A stretch of DNA of 64,000 nt from Scortum barcoo (taxonomy: Eukaryota; Chordata; Actinopteri; Centrarchiformes; Terapontidae). The stretch covers positions 8,881,613 through 8,945,612 of the forward strand of contig CM041531.1 of NCBI GenBank assembly GCA_023238725.1. The letters run 5' to 3'. The notes below the pieces were generated by a model. The model was not told where the DNA came from, did not search any database, and saw nothing but the letters and a program-made list of their open reading frames with translations. Position 1 is the stretch's first letter, and every line of letters starts with the position of its first letter. This document shows positions 1-12,700 of the stretch, piece by piece. The position numbers and the translations under genes were made by a program.

Positions 1-2738
1 TTAGTTGATGTTTTCTGCTGCCAGATATCTCTTACCTTAAACAAAAATCGTTTTAACTGCTTATTTTATTTGTATAGATGCATATACTAAAGTCATCAAT
101 GTAATAATTTATAATGTCCCATTGAATATAGAGAAAATTCATTTCTAACACCTTGTGCAAAATGCTCATGTTCATGAATAAGGATGCTGCAGCAGTTTCT
201 CATGAGCATTAAGTTAAATGATCTCTGTGACGTCATTATAAACAAGGCTCCACTGTAGAGTCACATCCCACCAGACATCCACACTGCAGACCTGCTGGCA
301 CATACATGTGATCCACCACAGCAGCATCAATTTATTTTAATAAGCATGACTCAGCATGTTCTTTTTAGGTTCATAGATGGACAACAATGTGGGAGGCTCC
401 TCTGCTCATATTTATAGTCTTTTAAATCAGCATGCGGCGACAATGTGAAGCTGCAATAACAGTTCAGTTCCTCAGAGAGCGAACTGACATTAACAGCAGG
501 AGAGAAAAGACACGATTGCAAATATTAAACCTGAATTATTGAATCCACATTAGCTGTTCATTTCCTCCTGTTCTGTAATTCATTCATTCACATTATTGCA
601 TATTGTAGCCAAAGGGGTAGGATAGGATGTACTGTAGTAATACTGAACAGCTGTAGTATGCCTCATTAATGAGGATTTATTGGGAATTACAGATCAATAA
701 GACTTGGTAGCGATCGCAGTGCGGTGCCTCTGGCGTGCCGGTGCTGCTGGTACCTGGCCTGAACATCTGTGTGCGTCACCACAAGTGCTCCTCTGAGGCA
801 CATCTTCAGGAAATGAGCTGCAGAAGGACGACGAGGCCTAATGCGGGTCTGCATCTCTTTCCTGCCAGTCATCCAGATTAATTAATATTAACACTTTTAT
901 TCTTTTTTTTATTCTTGATTCTTGTAAGGATAATAAAGGAAGGGGTATTTAGGTTTCACAGCTATCCTTCTATCTGATTTCCTCATAATACCTCATGGAC
1001 CCTGCTGAACCCTGTGATTCCCAGCAGACATTATTTCTTTGCAGGTAATTAGTTCCACCTAAATAAGGAGTCCCTCAGATCCATTGTTATTAATGTTTTG
1101 AGGCCATGTTAAATCCTGCCAGTCACTGTAACATTTAAAGTAGAAGCTAATGCGTCAGGGAAGCTTGTATTAGCCTGACTGGCCAATGAGAGAGCGGGAG
1201 ATTGTTTTCCTACTTTCATTACATCTGCATATACATATATATGTAGATGTAAATTTTCAATATATGTATGTGTGTTTGAGTTTGTGTTACACAGTGTCCC
1301 CTCTTTCCCTTTCCTCTGATATTGGCTGAATTGATGTCTCACTTCACTGTTGTCGGGTTTTGGCAGACGCTGGTTTCTATTGGTTTTGGCATGTGTCCCT
1401 TATCTTGTTAGCAAAGCCTTCAGTGTCTTTGGCAATGTGTTAACTCGAAACTTACACATTTTTTCCGTGGGCACACTTCCTGCTTGCCGCTTTTTAGCTG
1501 GTTCATTGCAGTAGTGGCATTCAAAGGACATTTGCTGCTTTCTTTTTGTGTATATGTGCTGTATCTGTTATGTAGCTGAGATTATGTTGATAGGAATTGT
1601 GGCTCAGAGTTTGAAATCTACTTTGTGTCCTTTTTGTGCCAGCTATCTAACTTGCCAGGAATGTGTCAATAGCAAGTCTATATTGACCAATATGGGTAAA
1701 TACTGGCTGATAACTAAATACCTTTCATAAAAATACACAGAATTCTTTTAACCCAGAGCCTCACTGAGGTTGGATGATTATTTTCAACTATTTTGCTTCC
1801 TGCAGTGTTGACAGGGAGGGGGTTGAAAACCACTTATTTCTTTCTCTCTTTGAGGGGATAAGATGCAGAGATACTCCTAAAGAACCTCACTGAGAGAAAT
1901 AAATCTTTTATCATTCAAAGTGGAGTTCATTAAGGCTCGATAATGCATCTGGAGCGAGTCGTCCGGGTTCAGTGAGGACAGAGCGCGTAAACACACACGC
2001 ACAGGATCTCAGCGAGGCATGACCCGACGCTCCTGAACAAATCTCTTAGGAAATAAAAAAAGAGGTCAGTGGATTGAAGTGACATCAAACATTCATGACA
2101 TCATGACCGACATTAGGAGGTTTCTGTCATCTGTTGTTATGAGCCACTGCCCCTCTGTGGACTCTGCAGGTTATTACAATAACAATAATGTGCCTCAGAC
2201 GTCCCTGCACAATAACCAGCTCTGCTTTGATTTTTCTTCAGGATTTATTAAGTTATGTCACTGATGTGAATGAACTTTTATTATATTAGCCTTTCATGTT
2301 CATATCAATAAAAGGTAAGAATAGTGTGCAATTGATGAATACAGACAATTAAATCTCTTGCCGCCACACTTGCCGCAAGTATAATTTAATACATTTCACG
2401 TATTGTTTTTATCACAGCTTATTAGGACTTGCCAAAAAAAGGTTCTATTCTTTTACACTATTGTTTTGTGTAATTTATACTGTTTTGTGACACATCCACA
2501 GACCGTTTTTTTTTTGGTGTCTTATAAAACCAGGTGGAAATATTCACACAACATGCATACATCTATTCAGTTCTATTTTGCTTGATTTATTCCCTCTAAC
2601 ATCATTTTATAATCTTTTATTTATAGTATGGAAGACAGTACAACATATCCTAAATATGCTGAAGTTTGAATTTCTTTCCTACATCCTAAAACAGGGAAAG
2701 TAAATGTAAATTATCGTACTGCTGTCGCTCTGTTTCAG
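1..2738 (+). other. coro2b upstream intron sequence, no exon seen
   Basis: No segment encodes the missing coronin-2 N-terminus, so this stretch is taken as intron between an upstream exon and the exon at 2739. It is mostly AT-rich with no recognisable mobile element. Two local points stand out: a CRE next to a TATA motif at 228-242, and a GC-richer island at about 690-875. Confidence 0.7.
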
Positions 2739-2855
2739 TCTGGCCGTCTGGACTCTCATTACCCAAAAGTGTGTGGCCACCAAGGAAATGTACTGGACAT
2801 CAAGTGGAATCCCTTCTTTGAAAACATCATAGCGTCCTGCTCCGAGGACACCTCG
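2739..2855 (+). CDS. coro2b: coro2b exon (fragment residues 1-39)
   Basis: The acceptor tttcag ends at 2738 and the donor gtaagt begins at 2856. The exon is phase 0 at both ends. It encodes SGRLDSHYPKVCGHQGN followed by VLDIKWNPFFENIIASCSEDTS, part of the first WD repeats of coronin-2. Confidence 0.95.
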
Positions 2856-5800
2856 GTAAGTGAGGGTAATGGTATGACTTTGAAGATGTGAAAAACATAT
2901 TTATCCGTGAAATCATGAGTTTGTCAGATGCTGAGTATGACAGCCACTGGAAGGCAAGAAGGCAAAGAATTTATTATGGCCACAAGGTCACTTATAGTTT
3001 ATAGTGGACTCATGCTTGTGATTAGATGTGATGTTGTCTGGCAGCTGCTCTGGTGGTTGTTGTTGTGGCCTGAAAATGGCAAATGACAGATGTGAAATGC
3101 CTTTGAGCAAGGCACAAATCCTCTAGCTGTTCAGTAACTGTCAACATAACTGACATTAGACACTATATCAAATCTCAATCACTATTACTCTTAATCTTAG
3201 ATGTTACATGACATGTGCTAAAACCTCAAGGCCTTTTCTTTCCAGTAAATGCACCTGTTACATTACTCCACCAGTAAAGTAAAGCCCTAGTAGCACTGAG
3301 TCCTGTATAGTACTTTCACTTGTTGAAGGATAATCTCCTCCAGTCCAACACAGAGCCTCTAGCCATAGCTGTAATCCGGATTAATCCTAATGCAACGGGC
3401 TACATTGATACCATGTGCTATTTTTGATCAGAGCTGTGTCATACTGATTGTAGTTTGGAGCTCATGTGAAATATATGAAGTGACGTCTGACAGAAACATA
3501 ATATTTAATCAACTGCTCTATATAAAAACAGCTGTAGGAATATTTAAATGTGTGCTTTATGATGATGCACCGTGGATTCACACATATTTTCTGTGTGTGT
3601 GAATGTGGCAGGTGCGAGTATGGGAGATCCCAGAGGGTGGTCTGAGGCGCAACATGACGGAGGCCGTGCTGGAGCTGTATGGCCACAGCAGACGGGTTGG
3701 TCTGATCGAGTGGCACCCCACCAGCAGCGGGATCCTCTTCAGCGCTGGCTACGACTACAAGGTACAACATCAATGACGCCAGTTCAACAAGCTGGGATTA
3801 ACACAGTGTAAAGGGACAACACAGTATCAATGACTTAACTGACATTACACCCAATTTAAAGGAAATATTCCCCCTCTAACTCAAATACTATGTTACTGAG
3901 CTCATTACAGGAGCTACTTTGTAAAGTTGAAAGTGTCTTATATTAGATGCCATTGTGTTGGATCATCATTAGTTGATCTACAGAAGATTAATTAATTAAT
4001 GAATGTCCACCTTCAACTTTGAGGGCTGAGTACCTTCCCTGATTCAGTATCATTGTAAAGCAAATGTTTTGGGGTTTTGTTGCTCAAAACATAAATTCTT
4101 AAGATGGGCTGTGAGAAATTTGGTGAGTAATTTCACTCATTTCTGATATTTTATAAACGATTATTAGATGTACCAAAACCCTAAGAGAGAGAGTCAGTGG
4201 TAAGGACAGTAATCATTTGTCCAGCCCTGTTTTGACTTTCCCTTAACAGGTGTGTATTCCTAAATTAATCACCTCCAGAGAACAGAGCTGAGACATTTAG
4301 AGCTCAACACTATGAAGCTCTTCTTCTTATTTCACTTTGGATAAGCAAGCAGGATATGTGTTAGCAGTAGATCACAACAACAAAGGTCAAAATCCGTCCA
4401 CAGGTTCACCACATAATCACATCATTGATTCAAGCACCACAGACATCTAACAGCTCCACCCAAACAATCCTTCCTGATTGTGTCAGATCCTGATCTGGAA
4501 CCTGGAGATCGGCGAGCCGGTGAAAATGATCGACTGCCACACTGACGTCATCCTCAGCATGTCCTTTAACACAGACGGCAGCCTGCTGGCCACCAGCTGC
4601 AAAGATAAGAAGCTGCGTGTCATTGAGCCGCGCTCCGGGGCAGTCCTTCAGGTTAGAGCGAGGGGTCGGTGTTTTCTGTGGGAGTGAATGAACATTGTGG
4701 GAACAAACAACTGCTTCATGTTGAAAATTTCCTTTAGTATCACTGATACCACTGAGGAAATTATTGATGTTTTGGCCTAATATATAAACTGTATAAAATT
4801 TTAATAACAATAAAAAAAATGATAATATGTTTCACTTCTATTGAACCTCTTGTTCATCACAATATTTAAAATTACAGTCACCATGCGTTAGCGACAAGTC
4901 CACTGTGGCCCAAAGTATGTGGACGTACTGTGTGATTTCTAAGCAATGTCAAATTTCCAGCATTGTGACAAACGTTTGGATTATTTCAACATGACAATGC
5001 CTCAGTGCTCAAAGGTCCATGAAGAAGTTTGGTGTGGAAGAACTTGACTGGACTACACAAAGCCCATCACACATTTAGGATGAAATGGATCAATCTCATT
5101 AAGCCAGGCCTTACCACCCAACATCAGCGGACAACATCACAAATGCTCTTGTGTCTGAAAGGGAGAAAATCCTGAAGCTGTAATATCAGCATATTAATGC
5201 TCTTGAGTGAAATGTTTTACAGTCTCATATCCTGTAATATTCAGGTTAGGTCCACACACACCATTTTAGCCTTATAGTCTCTTTGGTTCTTCAGCTGACC
5301 TTGAGCCCACAGAGAGATTAGTGAACAAAATTGCAGCTTACACAGACATTTTCTCACAAATTCTGTTTTTAAAGCCAAAATTTAATTGAATTAATTTATT
5401 TCAAAAAGCTATCATTTATTTGAAATTAAAATCTTTTTTACTGCCAAATAAAATAAAAAAATTCTGCAGCTGGTCCAGACCACTTGTCAGCCACTTACTG
5501 TAATGTTTGACCTTGGTGCCTGATCACCATGAAATGGTTTCTGATTAGACCCATGAGCTGCACCCCTGCTGCACTGAGAGGATGTGATCAAGACGAGGCA
5601 GCAGGAGGAATCAGATGGGCAGGAAGAGAAAAAGGGACATATCAGGAAAATGTTTTGGACTTGAAATACAGATTTACTTTCCAACAGAGGCGTGTGTATT
5701 TTATTTAAAAAGTAAATAATATACAATTAAACGCATGCTTGTGGCAAACCTTGTAGATTAACTGTTTATAAACTTTATTATTAAAAATCTGACTTCATGC

Positions 5801-8800
5801 CATTAAAATATTGATGGGATCCCCTTTGTAGAGCCCATGTCTCCTGGGTGGTCCCTCACTGTAAGTTCTCACATCTTTTCTCAATATAACAGTCACAAGA
5901 GTAAAGCCTCGCTCTGTCTTTGTGTCCACCAGCAAGCCAGTTGTAAGAACCACCGTGTAAACAGAGTTGTGTTCCTGGGCAACATGAAGCGACTGCTCAC
6001 CACGGGGGTTTCTCGCTGGAACACCCGGCAGATCGCTCTCTGGGATCAGGTTAGTCAGCACCTCCATATGGCTCATGTCCGTAATGCCAGAGTGGGAGGA
6101 GCAAGTGTGTGTGTTTAATTCCCCGTGTGTTGCTCTTCCCAGGAGGATCTGTCCATGCCAATTGTGGAGGAGGACATAGACGGCCTCTCGGGACTGTTGT
6201 TTCCCTTTTACGATGCTGACACACACATGTTGTACCTGGCAGGCAAGGTCAGCGCTGCCCTTTACTGGGACTCTAATACACATTTAACTCCATATTTTTC
6301 TTTGTACACTGATGGTAACAGGGCGATACGCTGCCCTGACTTGAAGAAAAATGCATTAAAAATGTGTGAAATGTTTTGGTTTTGTGGCCTCATCAGGTAT
6401 TTCACATAAAACTTGACCTTGTCACCTGATTACATAACAGGATACAGCTTCAAAGGTCAATGAAGTCCCTTTGTAAATTACAAGCATACGTACAGATATA
6501 AAACTAAACATTATTCAAGTCTGGCCATTTAGTGTCCAATAAATAAAATGTAGAGAAGTAGGAAGTGCCTCATAGAAGAAACAAGTCAGAGACAAAACAA
6601 TATGAGATAAATTTGATGTGTCAGTGTGAAATATATAACTAATAATGTCTATTGTATGCTTTATATTTGACACCAGGCTATTGTTCACTGTATTTGCAAG
6701 TTTTTTACTCAAAATTCAAAAGTCTATTAGTATTAATGTTCTGAGTAAATGAGAACAGTCTGTCATTAACATTATGAAAGCCGTTGCAACACATTTGCCA
6801 TGTTATTGGATTGGCATGTTTAAACAACAAAGTACTCTGAGAAGTGCTGTAAGGTTTTAAGTTATTTCTGTGGTTTGAACTGGATGGATGGTTCCTCTGC
6901 AAGAGATTAATTTGTACATTCTTCAGTGCTCTCCCTTAACTTCAATGATTTAAAATTGTGGGTAAAACATTTAAAGAAGCTAAATCTAAGACAGCACAGT
7001 TGTTGTGGGAATCGGAGAGCAACACCAAATGAAATGAGGCTGAGCGTTAAAAATGTGATGCAGTTGAGACTTTCAAGAGCGACTCCTTGAACTGTAATGT
7101 AATAGCCACATTCTGGTGCGCTGACAGGGGGACGGCAACATCCGTTACTTTGAGATTACCACAGAGAAGCCGTACTTACAATACCTAATGGAGTTCCGGT
7201 CCCCGGCCCCGCAGAAAGGACTAGGTAAGTCATTTGTTAATCAGCGATATATGATCTCTCCTGCTGAGAGCAGAAAAAGACATCCTAACCACTTCATTAG
7301 CGGTCGTTAGAGATGGGAGGGGGATGGATCAAAGAGGTGCTGCATGGCTGAAAGGATGAAATTCACTGAAGGAAAAAAAAGAGCACAGTGAAATGAAATA
7401 TTCCCTCAGTGTAGTTTTATTAGCTCCACTAACTCATCCAGTGTTAGTTCAACTCTTGACTCCAATTAGCTTTGAATTCTGAGAGATTTCATGTTGTCAA
7501 AACGGTCGTGTCACCACACACCTCCGATCTCATCTGCAGGTGTGATGCCAAAACACGGGCTGGATGTGGGGGCCTGCGAAGTGTACCGCTTCTACAAGCT
7601 AGTCACCCTGAAGGGTTTGATTGAGCCCATTTCGATGATTGTGCCAAGAAGGGTGAGCGGGAATGAAATAAAGACATGAACTGATGCTACTCTCTCATTA
7701 GTGTTGATAAAGAACATCTTCAGAACCCACAGTATGTTACGGAGAACTTATATTTTATGCTTTGAGGCAAAGAAATCGGCAATATTACCCCTCTCCAGGC
7801 TTTTAGATAATCAGCTGTGTCAAATATAATCAATAAAATCAAAATGTGTGTGGTGTTTCTTGGTTCACAGTCCGACACATACCAGGAGGACATCTACCCA
7901 ATGACAGCGGGAACAGAACCTGCGCTGTCTGCCAGCGAATGGCTGAGCGGCATCAATAGAGGTAAACAACACCGAAGACGCACGCTGGATGGATCCTCCT
8001 GTGTTGGTTTATGGAAAAACACTGTAACAGAGGGACTTTTTGCCAAATATAAATCAACACTAGACACAGAACATATACTGCATTTGGCGATGTGAATAAT
8101 ATAGAACAACAGATATAGTAAAGCATGATGGTGAAATGCAGTCACCTTCAATCATGGTGTTTTTATCTAGTTTTGTTCTTCGTTTGCCAATTCTTCACAC
8201 ACTGTCACTGAACATATGGCTTGTATTGTCATCAACATGGTGCAAACTCCCACAGATATTTCCCTTTTATTAAGACCGGGCTCTGATTTGCATTTCATAG
8301 GGGTCTGTAAATTACACCATTAGCCAATTGAGTATTAAATCCAGTAGGCTGGTATTTTTTTCTTTTCATCACCTCCATCCTTCATAGTTTGCTCTCAAAA
8401 TCAGTAAACATCATAACGAAGGCTTGCAAACTGCCTCTTAAAAGTATGGAAATCATCTGGTGCTTACTGAAATTTAGAAACCCACAGAGACATTTAATGA
8501 GAAAAACGTCAGATCTTAGTGTGCCAGCCGGTTTGTAGGTGACTGAAAGATTTGTACAAAAGTCCACATGCCAAAAAACTGCCACAATTACAGGAGTTAG
8601 ACACACCAAGCTGAAGACCAACACGGAGCATTAATAGACTCCCTGCGGTGTTTTAAGCCTTTTGGTGCCTTTGTGTTGGTTTTCACATGCTGAGGAGTGT
8701 TTTTGCTCCTTTGTGCAAACAGACCCAGTCCTGATGTCCCTGAAGGATGGCTACCACCGGCCAAACCAGCTCGTGTTCAAGGCCCCGGTGAAGGAAAAGA

Positions 8801-9784
8801 AGAGCGTGGTGGTGAACGGGATCGACCTGCTGGAGAACGTACCGCCCAGGACAGAGAACGAGGTACACGAAGAACCAATGCCGTTCACCAGTCATCATTA
8901 ATCTGCTGTTTCTATATAAAGTTTAAAAGGTTTAGGAGCATTACAACTAAGTATGCAGCAACAAAGACTAGTAACAAACTGAATGATGAAGAATTGACAG
9001 TGAGGAAAAGGATTGGTGTGTGTTTTTTGGTTTTCTTTTTTACTTTGATGAGATGGATAAGAGTGATTATGCTTAATATTTTATACATTATGTCCTTTCT
9101 TGGACCAAATTTAGTGAACAACAAATGACAGATGCTTAAGCTGGATTGATTAATTGGCTGGGTTGATGTAATCAGCTGAAAAGGTGGAAAATGGATAAAG
9201 GAACATGCTAATTAACTTAGGTTTGAAAGAAAAAAGCAGTCCTAGAAAAAGTTAGTGAGTAAACCTTGAAAAAAGACTATTTTGTTAAAGTAACAGACCA
9301 GTTGAGTTCATTCTTGACACTGGAAACAGCCCCTCAGTGTTCCTTTAGTAAAGTTTCTAGAGCTGTTGATTATATCACAAATATTTTGTTAATCAATATA
9401 AGATAAGACATAATTAAATTGAACTTGGGCAAGATTATCTTGTCTACTAACAAACTAAGGTTTTTAAAAATTCAGAATAAATTCATCAGTAGGTGTGGTG
9501 CTTTTGTGATATACTGAATGATAATGTAAATCTCCAACAACCTGCCGTCATGAGTACAACTTCTTTTTTTCATAATTGTCCAGTCTCCAGATGTCTTGTT
9601 AGTTTTTCGTACTCTTATGTCAATAAAACCTTTGTCTTTCTTTACATAGCTCCTGCGGATGTTCTTCCGACAGCAGGATGAACTTCGGCGGCTGAAGGAG
9701 GAGCTGACCACCAAGGACGTGCGAATACGCCAGCTGGAGCTGGAGCTCAACAACCTGAAGAACGTTAGCCCCAACAACGTCTGA
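2739..9784 (+). CDS. coro2b: Coronin-2B (type I coronin), 3' ten exons; N-terminus lies before the window
   Basis: Coronins are WD40 beta-propeller proteins that bind F-actin and act at the cell cortex; the coronin-2 branch is linked to focal adhesions and neuronal actin. Ten exons join in frame: 2739-2855, 3612-3761, 4487-4651, 5933-6049, 6143-6247, 7128-7224, 7540-7652, 7871-7961, 8723-8862 and 9650-9784 (stop TGA 9782-9784). They give 409 residues. Every intron starts GT and ends AG, and the phases agree. Visible parts are WD repeats at fragment residues about 1-215 (KWNP, GHSRRVGLIEWHP, CHTDVILSMSFN, TRQIALWD), the coronin DUF1900 region at about 219-340, and a C-terminal coiled coil (366-409) with the coronin trimerisation motif R-h-x-x-h-E as RIRQLE. 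Against remembered mammalian CORO2B (about 480 residues), roughly 71 N-terminal residues are missing and should be upstream. The convergent neighbour anp32a favours coro2b over the paralogue coro2a. Apart from the fossil transposon in the third intron, the introns show nothing I recognise. Confidence 0.95.
3612..3761 (+). CDS. coro2b: coro2b exon (fragment residues 40-89)
   Basis: The acceptor ggcag ends at 3611 and the donor gtacaa begins at 3762; phase 0 at both ends, 50 codons. It opens with VRVWEIPEGG, which completes one WD blade, and ends in FSAGYDYK. Confidence 0.95.
4487..4651 (+). CDS. coro2b: coro2b exon (fragment residues 90-144)
   Basis: The acceptor gtgtcag ends at 4486 and the donor gttaga begins at 4652; 55 codons, phase 0. 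It encodes ILIWNLEIGEPVKMIDCHTD and continues to KKLRVIEPRSGAVLQ, a WD blade with its typical GH-like and WN residues. Confidence 0.95.
4880..5220 (+). pseudogene. Decayed Tc1-like transposase fragment in a coro2b intron
   Basis: The text runs from a gtggcccaaagtatgtggac motif, typical of the end region of a common fish Tc1-like family, into a broken reading frame. That frame resembles the C-terminal part of a Tc1 transposase: FQHDNA near 4984, then KKFGVEELDW near 5020, then a PNHP/TS-like segment near 5105 and an NALV-like segment near 5145. The frame shifts several times and has stops, so it is a fossil. The inverted ends are not both visible. The identification rests on remembered family sequence. 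Confidence 0.7.
5933..6049 (+). CDS. coro2b: coro2b exon (fragment residues 145-183)
   Basis: The acceptor ccaccag ends at 5932 and the donor gttagt begins at 6050; 39 codons. It encodes QASCKNHRVNRVVFLGNMKR, then LLTTGVSRWNTRQIALWDQ, one of the best conserved stretches of the family. Confidence 0.96.
6143..6247 (+). CDS. coro2b: coro2b exon (fragment residues 184-218)
   Basis: The acceptor ttcccag ends at 6142 and the donor gtcagc begins at 6248; 35 codons. It encodes EDLSMPIVEEDIDGLSGLLF and then PFYDADTHMLYLAGK. The intron before it is only 93 bp. Confidence 0.95.
7128..7224 (+). CDS. coro2b: coro2b exon (fragment residues 219-250 plus one base)
   Basis: The acceptor ctgacag ends at 7127 and the donor gtaagt begins at 7225. 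It encodes GDGNIRYFEITTEKPYLQYL and then MEFRSPAPQKGL. It ends in phase 1 inside a glycine codon. This is the start of the DUF1900 region. Confidence 0.95.
7540..7652 (+). CDS. coro2b: coro2b exon (fragment residues 251-288)
   Basis: The acceptor tctgcag ends at 7539 and the donor gtgagc begins at 7653. It completes the split glycine and encodes VMPKHGLDVGACEVYRFYKL, then VTLKGLIEPISMIVPRR. This is the core DUF1900 signature of type I coronins. Confidence 0.95.
7871..7961 (+). CDS. coro2b: coro2b exon (fragment residues 289-318 plus one base)
   Basis: The acceptor ttcacag ends at 7870 and the donor gtaaac begins at 7962. It encodes SDTYQEDIYPMTAGTEPALS, then ASEWLSGINR, and ends in phase 1 inside an aspartate codon. 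The DIYPxTxGxEPAL motif is diagnostic of coronins. Confidence 0.95.
8723..8862 (+). CDS. coro2b: coro2b exon (fragment residues 319-365)
   Basis: The acceptor caaacag ends at 8722 and the donor gtacac begins at 8863. It encodes the linker DPVLMSLKDGYHRPNQLVFK to RTENE. The stretch VVVNGIDLLENVPPRTENE precedes the coiled coil and is typical of coronin-2 proteins. Confidence 0.95.
9650..9784 (+). CDS. coro2b: coro2b last coding exon, coiled coil and stop
   Basis: The acceptor tacatag ends at 9649. The exon encodes 44 residues, LLRMFFRQQDELRRLKEEL to KNVSPNNV, then TGA at 9782-9784. It is rich in heptad-like L, E, K and R residues, and RIRQLE (fragment residues 390-395) fits the coronin trimerisation motif. 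Confidence 0.95.
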   Translation, partial: LLRMFFRQQDELRRLKEELTTKDVRIRQLELELNNLKNVSPNNV

Positions 9785-12700
9785 CCTCGCAGCCTCCTGG
9801 ACTGGCAAAGCTGCTTCCTTTGCCCCCAATTCTGACCTCCAACAAGCTTCTGAGCCCTCCCACCCCTCTTTTTTGATATATCACATGATATCATAACCTC
9901 ATTCCTGCTGCCCTGCATAGTGCACACAATAATATGATGTTGGATAAAGTTTTAACTAGTGCGATTACTGGAATATTGTAATAATATGATTGGTAAAGGA
10001 GGCAAAGCGGTGTTCATTGGTTGCCACCTTTATATGAAATCGATGAGAAGGAGGGTTTGAGATTCAATCAATTAAAGTATTATTTATGTTTCTACAAGTT
10101 AATATTCTTGATCTAGCACATAATGAGTGTTATGATCAGTTATTAGATAGTTTCTTCCAGACCTGTGTGTTTGTCTCGCTACGCCTCCCCTATCATTCAA
10201 TATGGCAATACGTTGATGACAAAGGAGCCCCTGCAATCATCCTCCTAACACGACCAAACCATCATCTAGTTTTTTTTGTTATTGCTGAGGCAAGACTGGA
10301 GGATAAAAAAGACTGTCACTGGCTCCTATTTTTTCTTCCCCAAGGCCTTAGACCCTGCTGCAGACACAGATTGCAGCGAGCTGCAGCATCCTCTCAAAAT
10401 GGCTGACGTGAAGTGGTTTTGCATCTGACAGACGAGACGAGCTTTTGCAGACGTGGATCGTGTCTTCCACCGAGCTGCTTATCTCCCCCCCCCCAACTTC
10501 TTTCCTCACCTACAAATGTTGCTGGCTATAAATGTCCTTCACCATACTGACACATAGCTACCCAAATGCAGCCTTTCTTTCCAAAGAGAGAGCAGATAGT
10601 TCACTCACTCAAAGTATTTTTATTCTTTATTTAAAAGGTGGGGAAGCAGCAGCGGAGGCATGGATCCAGAAGTGGTACACTTGTGTAACTACTCAAAAAT
10701 AGTCTCAAGGGAAGCTTTGCTGGCTGTTATCGGTTTTTAGGGCTAATTTTAAGGATGGAGGGTGATGTATATTTGCTTCTATTTATTTGTCACATTTTCC
10801 ATTTTTAGCTAATAACGTGTATATTTGTTAATCCCATTGTTTTTGTACGACGTGGCTGCGCAAGTAATGATTGTGATGCTTGATAGGTTTTTGCTGAATG
10901 TTTCCGGTTGAAATGGTGCAAGATTTGTGTGATCTTTGACTCCAACAACATTTAACTTCAGATAAGGTGTGAACATATATACTTGCCTATTCCAACCATA
11001 ACAGTATGAAGAACTGTATAATAACCATCCTTTTACATTTAAACTAAGTATATCACTATTACTGAGATGTGTTTACCTGTAGATGTGTGATTTTGCTCTA
11101 GAGACTCCCAAGTCATCTGCCTCCTTCTCCACTTGCACCATCGACTGAATACCTCTGTTTTACCATTTGACAGCTGTTTTTCTTGCAGTGTAAAATTTAA
11201 GAGAAGTGGGCACTGGATTAACATTTGATTGGCTCTATTATGCCAGCCAGGTTCAAGCAGTTGCCAAAATAGCTTCTGCTAAACATGGCATGTGTCTTTT
11301 AATCTAGGCCCAATCACAGTCAGCCTTATCTAATTACTGATTCTTGGTGGTCTAAGAAAAGGAAAAAAGATGAATCAGCTTGATGCATAGCAAGAATGTA
11401 ATTTGTACCTCAAGTAAGTAAAAAGTAAGTTAAGGACTGAATGTTTCACATCTTCCCTTATCACATCAGAGCAGGGACATAAAGGGTCCAAAGCTTCAGT
11501 TAAAAAAAAAAAAATCAGGAAAAAAAAATATATATATGGAGCCTCTAAATGTAGACTCACACCACTGACACATTAATGGTAAATGCGTATGTTTCTTGCA
11601 GGGAAAATAAAAGGCTACAGTGAAAGTAGAGAGTGGGGAAAAGGATCTACCAGATCAGCCACAGAGGAGTCAGGTGAAGTTGCAGCAGGAGTTGTGCCAT
11701 GTCAGGGTCTCTTGTGTAGGTGTACTGATGACTGAAATCAACCACTTAACTGTGTAGAACCACAACAGGACAGAAAAGGCATTTATGCTTTAAAAAAAAA
11801 AAAAAAACTCTTTCTTTGGACCCTAAACGTGATTTACTTTTTGGAAAACAGGTAAACATGGCTTGCACTCGCTGTGTTTGGCAGTACTGTAAGTCTTGTT
11901 CAGTATAGAGTTAACGGTATCATGTCTCAGTCTGCTGAAAAATGCATCCTGGATCAGTTTTCCACATGGAAAAAAAAATATATATATATCGTGCTCACTG
12001 ACCTAAAACTGGAATTCTGTATACACCTTACCAATTCACTTGATTATGTTGTACAAGGACCACAAACTTCAAAAACATATATAAAAGGGATTTATTGAAG
12101 TGAATGGGAGGGGAAAAAAACAATTTGGCTGATGACAGTGGACTTAACATGAAGTGAAAAATCACTGAGGTAGGCCAATTTGACCATTATGTGTAATAGT
12201 GAAAACAAAGTCCGAATAACTGACCGTTTTCCAGAGTTTACACTTTGAAACAATAAATTTTCAATGCACATAAGTTGCGGTTGTAACCTCCATTTATATC
12301 AAGGACTTCTCTACACTATCACCACAAATTCACACATTGCCACCTGTGTGTCACGGAAAAGAACATGGAAAAAGCGATAATGAGTTCTGATGTTTAACAT
12401 TTCTCTTTATGGAAAGATTATGCATACAAAGTTATGTTCAAATTCAAGAAATTTCACACTGCGTATTTTAGATAAAGCAGCATACATATTTAATATCTTA
12501 TTACAATTCATAGTTTCACCTCAGTTGTATGTTTCAATGTCTGCCGTCATCAAAGAGAATACAAAAAAATAGATTTGGTCATTATTTACAAGAACACGTA
12601 ATTTCCGAACTATCAAAGCTGAGGGTATAAGGAAGAGGAGCGGCTTTGACAAGAGCAGACATTTTTTTGCTAGGATTTAAAAATATGCCCTGTGAGGGTC

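Noticed and set aside
4430..4810. 126-codon - strand frame
   Set aside because: It mirrors the coro2b exon at 4487-4651; no family similarity.
5795..6283. 162-codon - strand frame
   Set aside because: It is antisense to two conserved coro2b exons, which carry the recognisable protein on +.
2739..9784. Naming the coronin coro2a
   Set aside because: The paralogues are close, but the adjacent convergent anp32a and the C-terminal linker fit coro2b better. Only a tree would exclude coro2a.
9472..9927. 151-codon - strand frame
   Set aside because: It overlaps the last coro2b exon in antisense and resembles no protein family I know.
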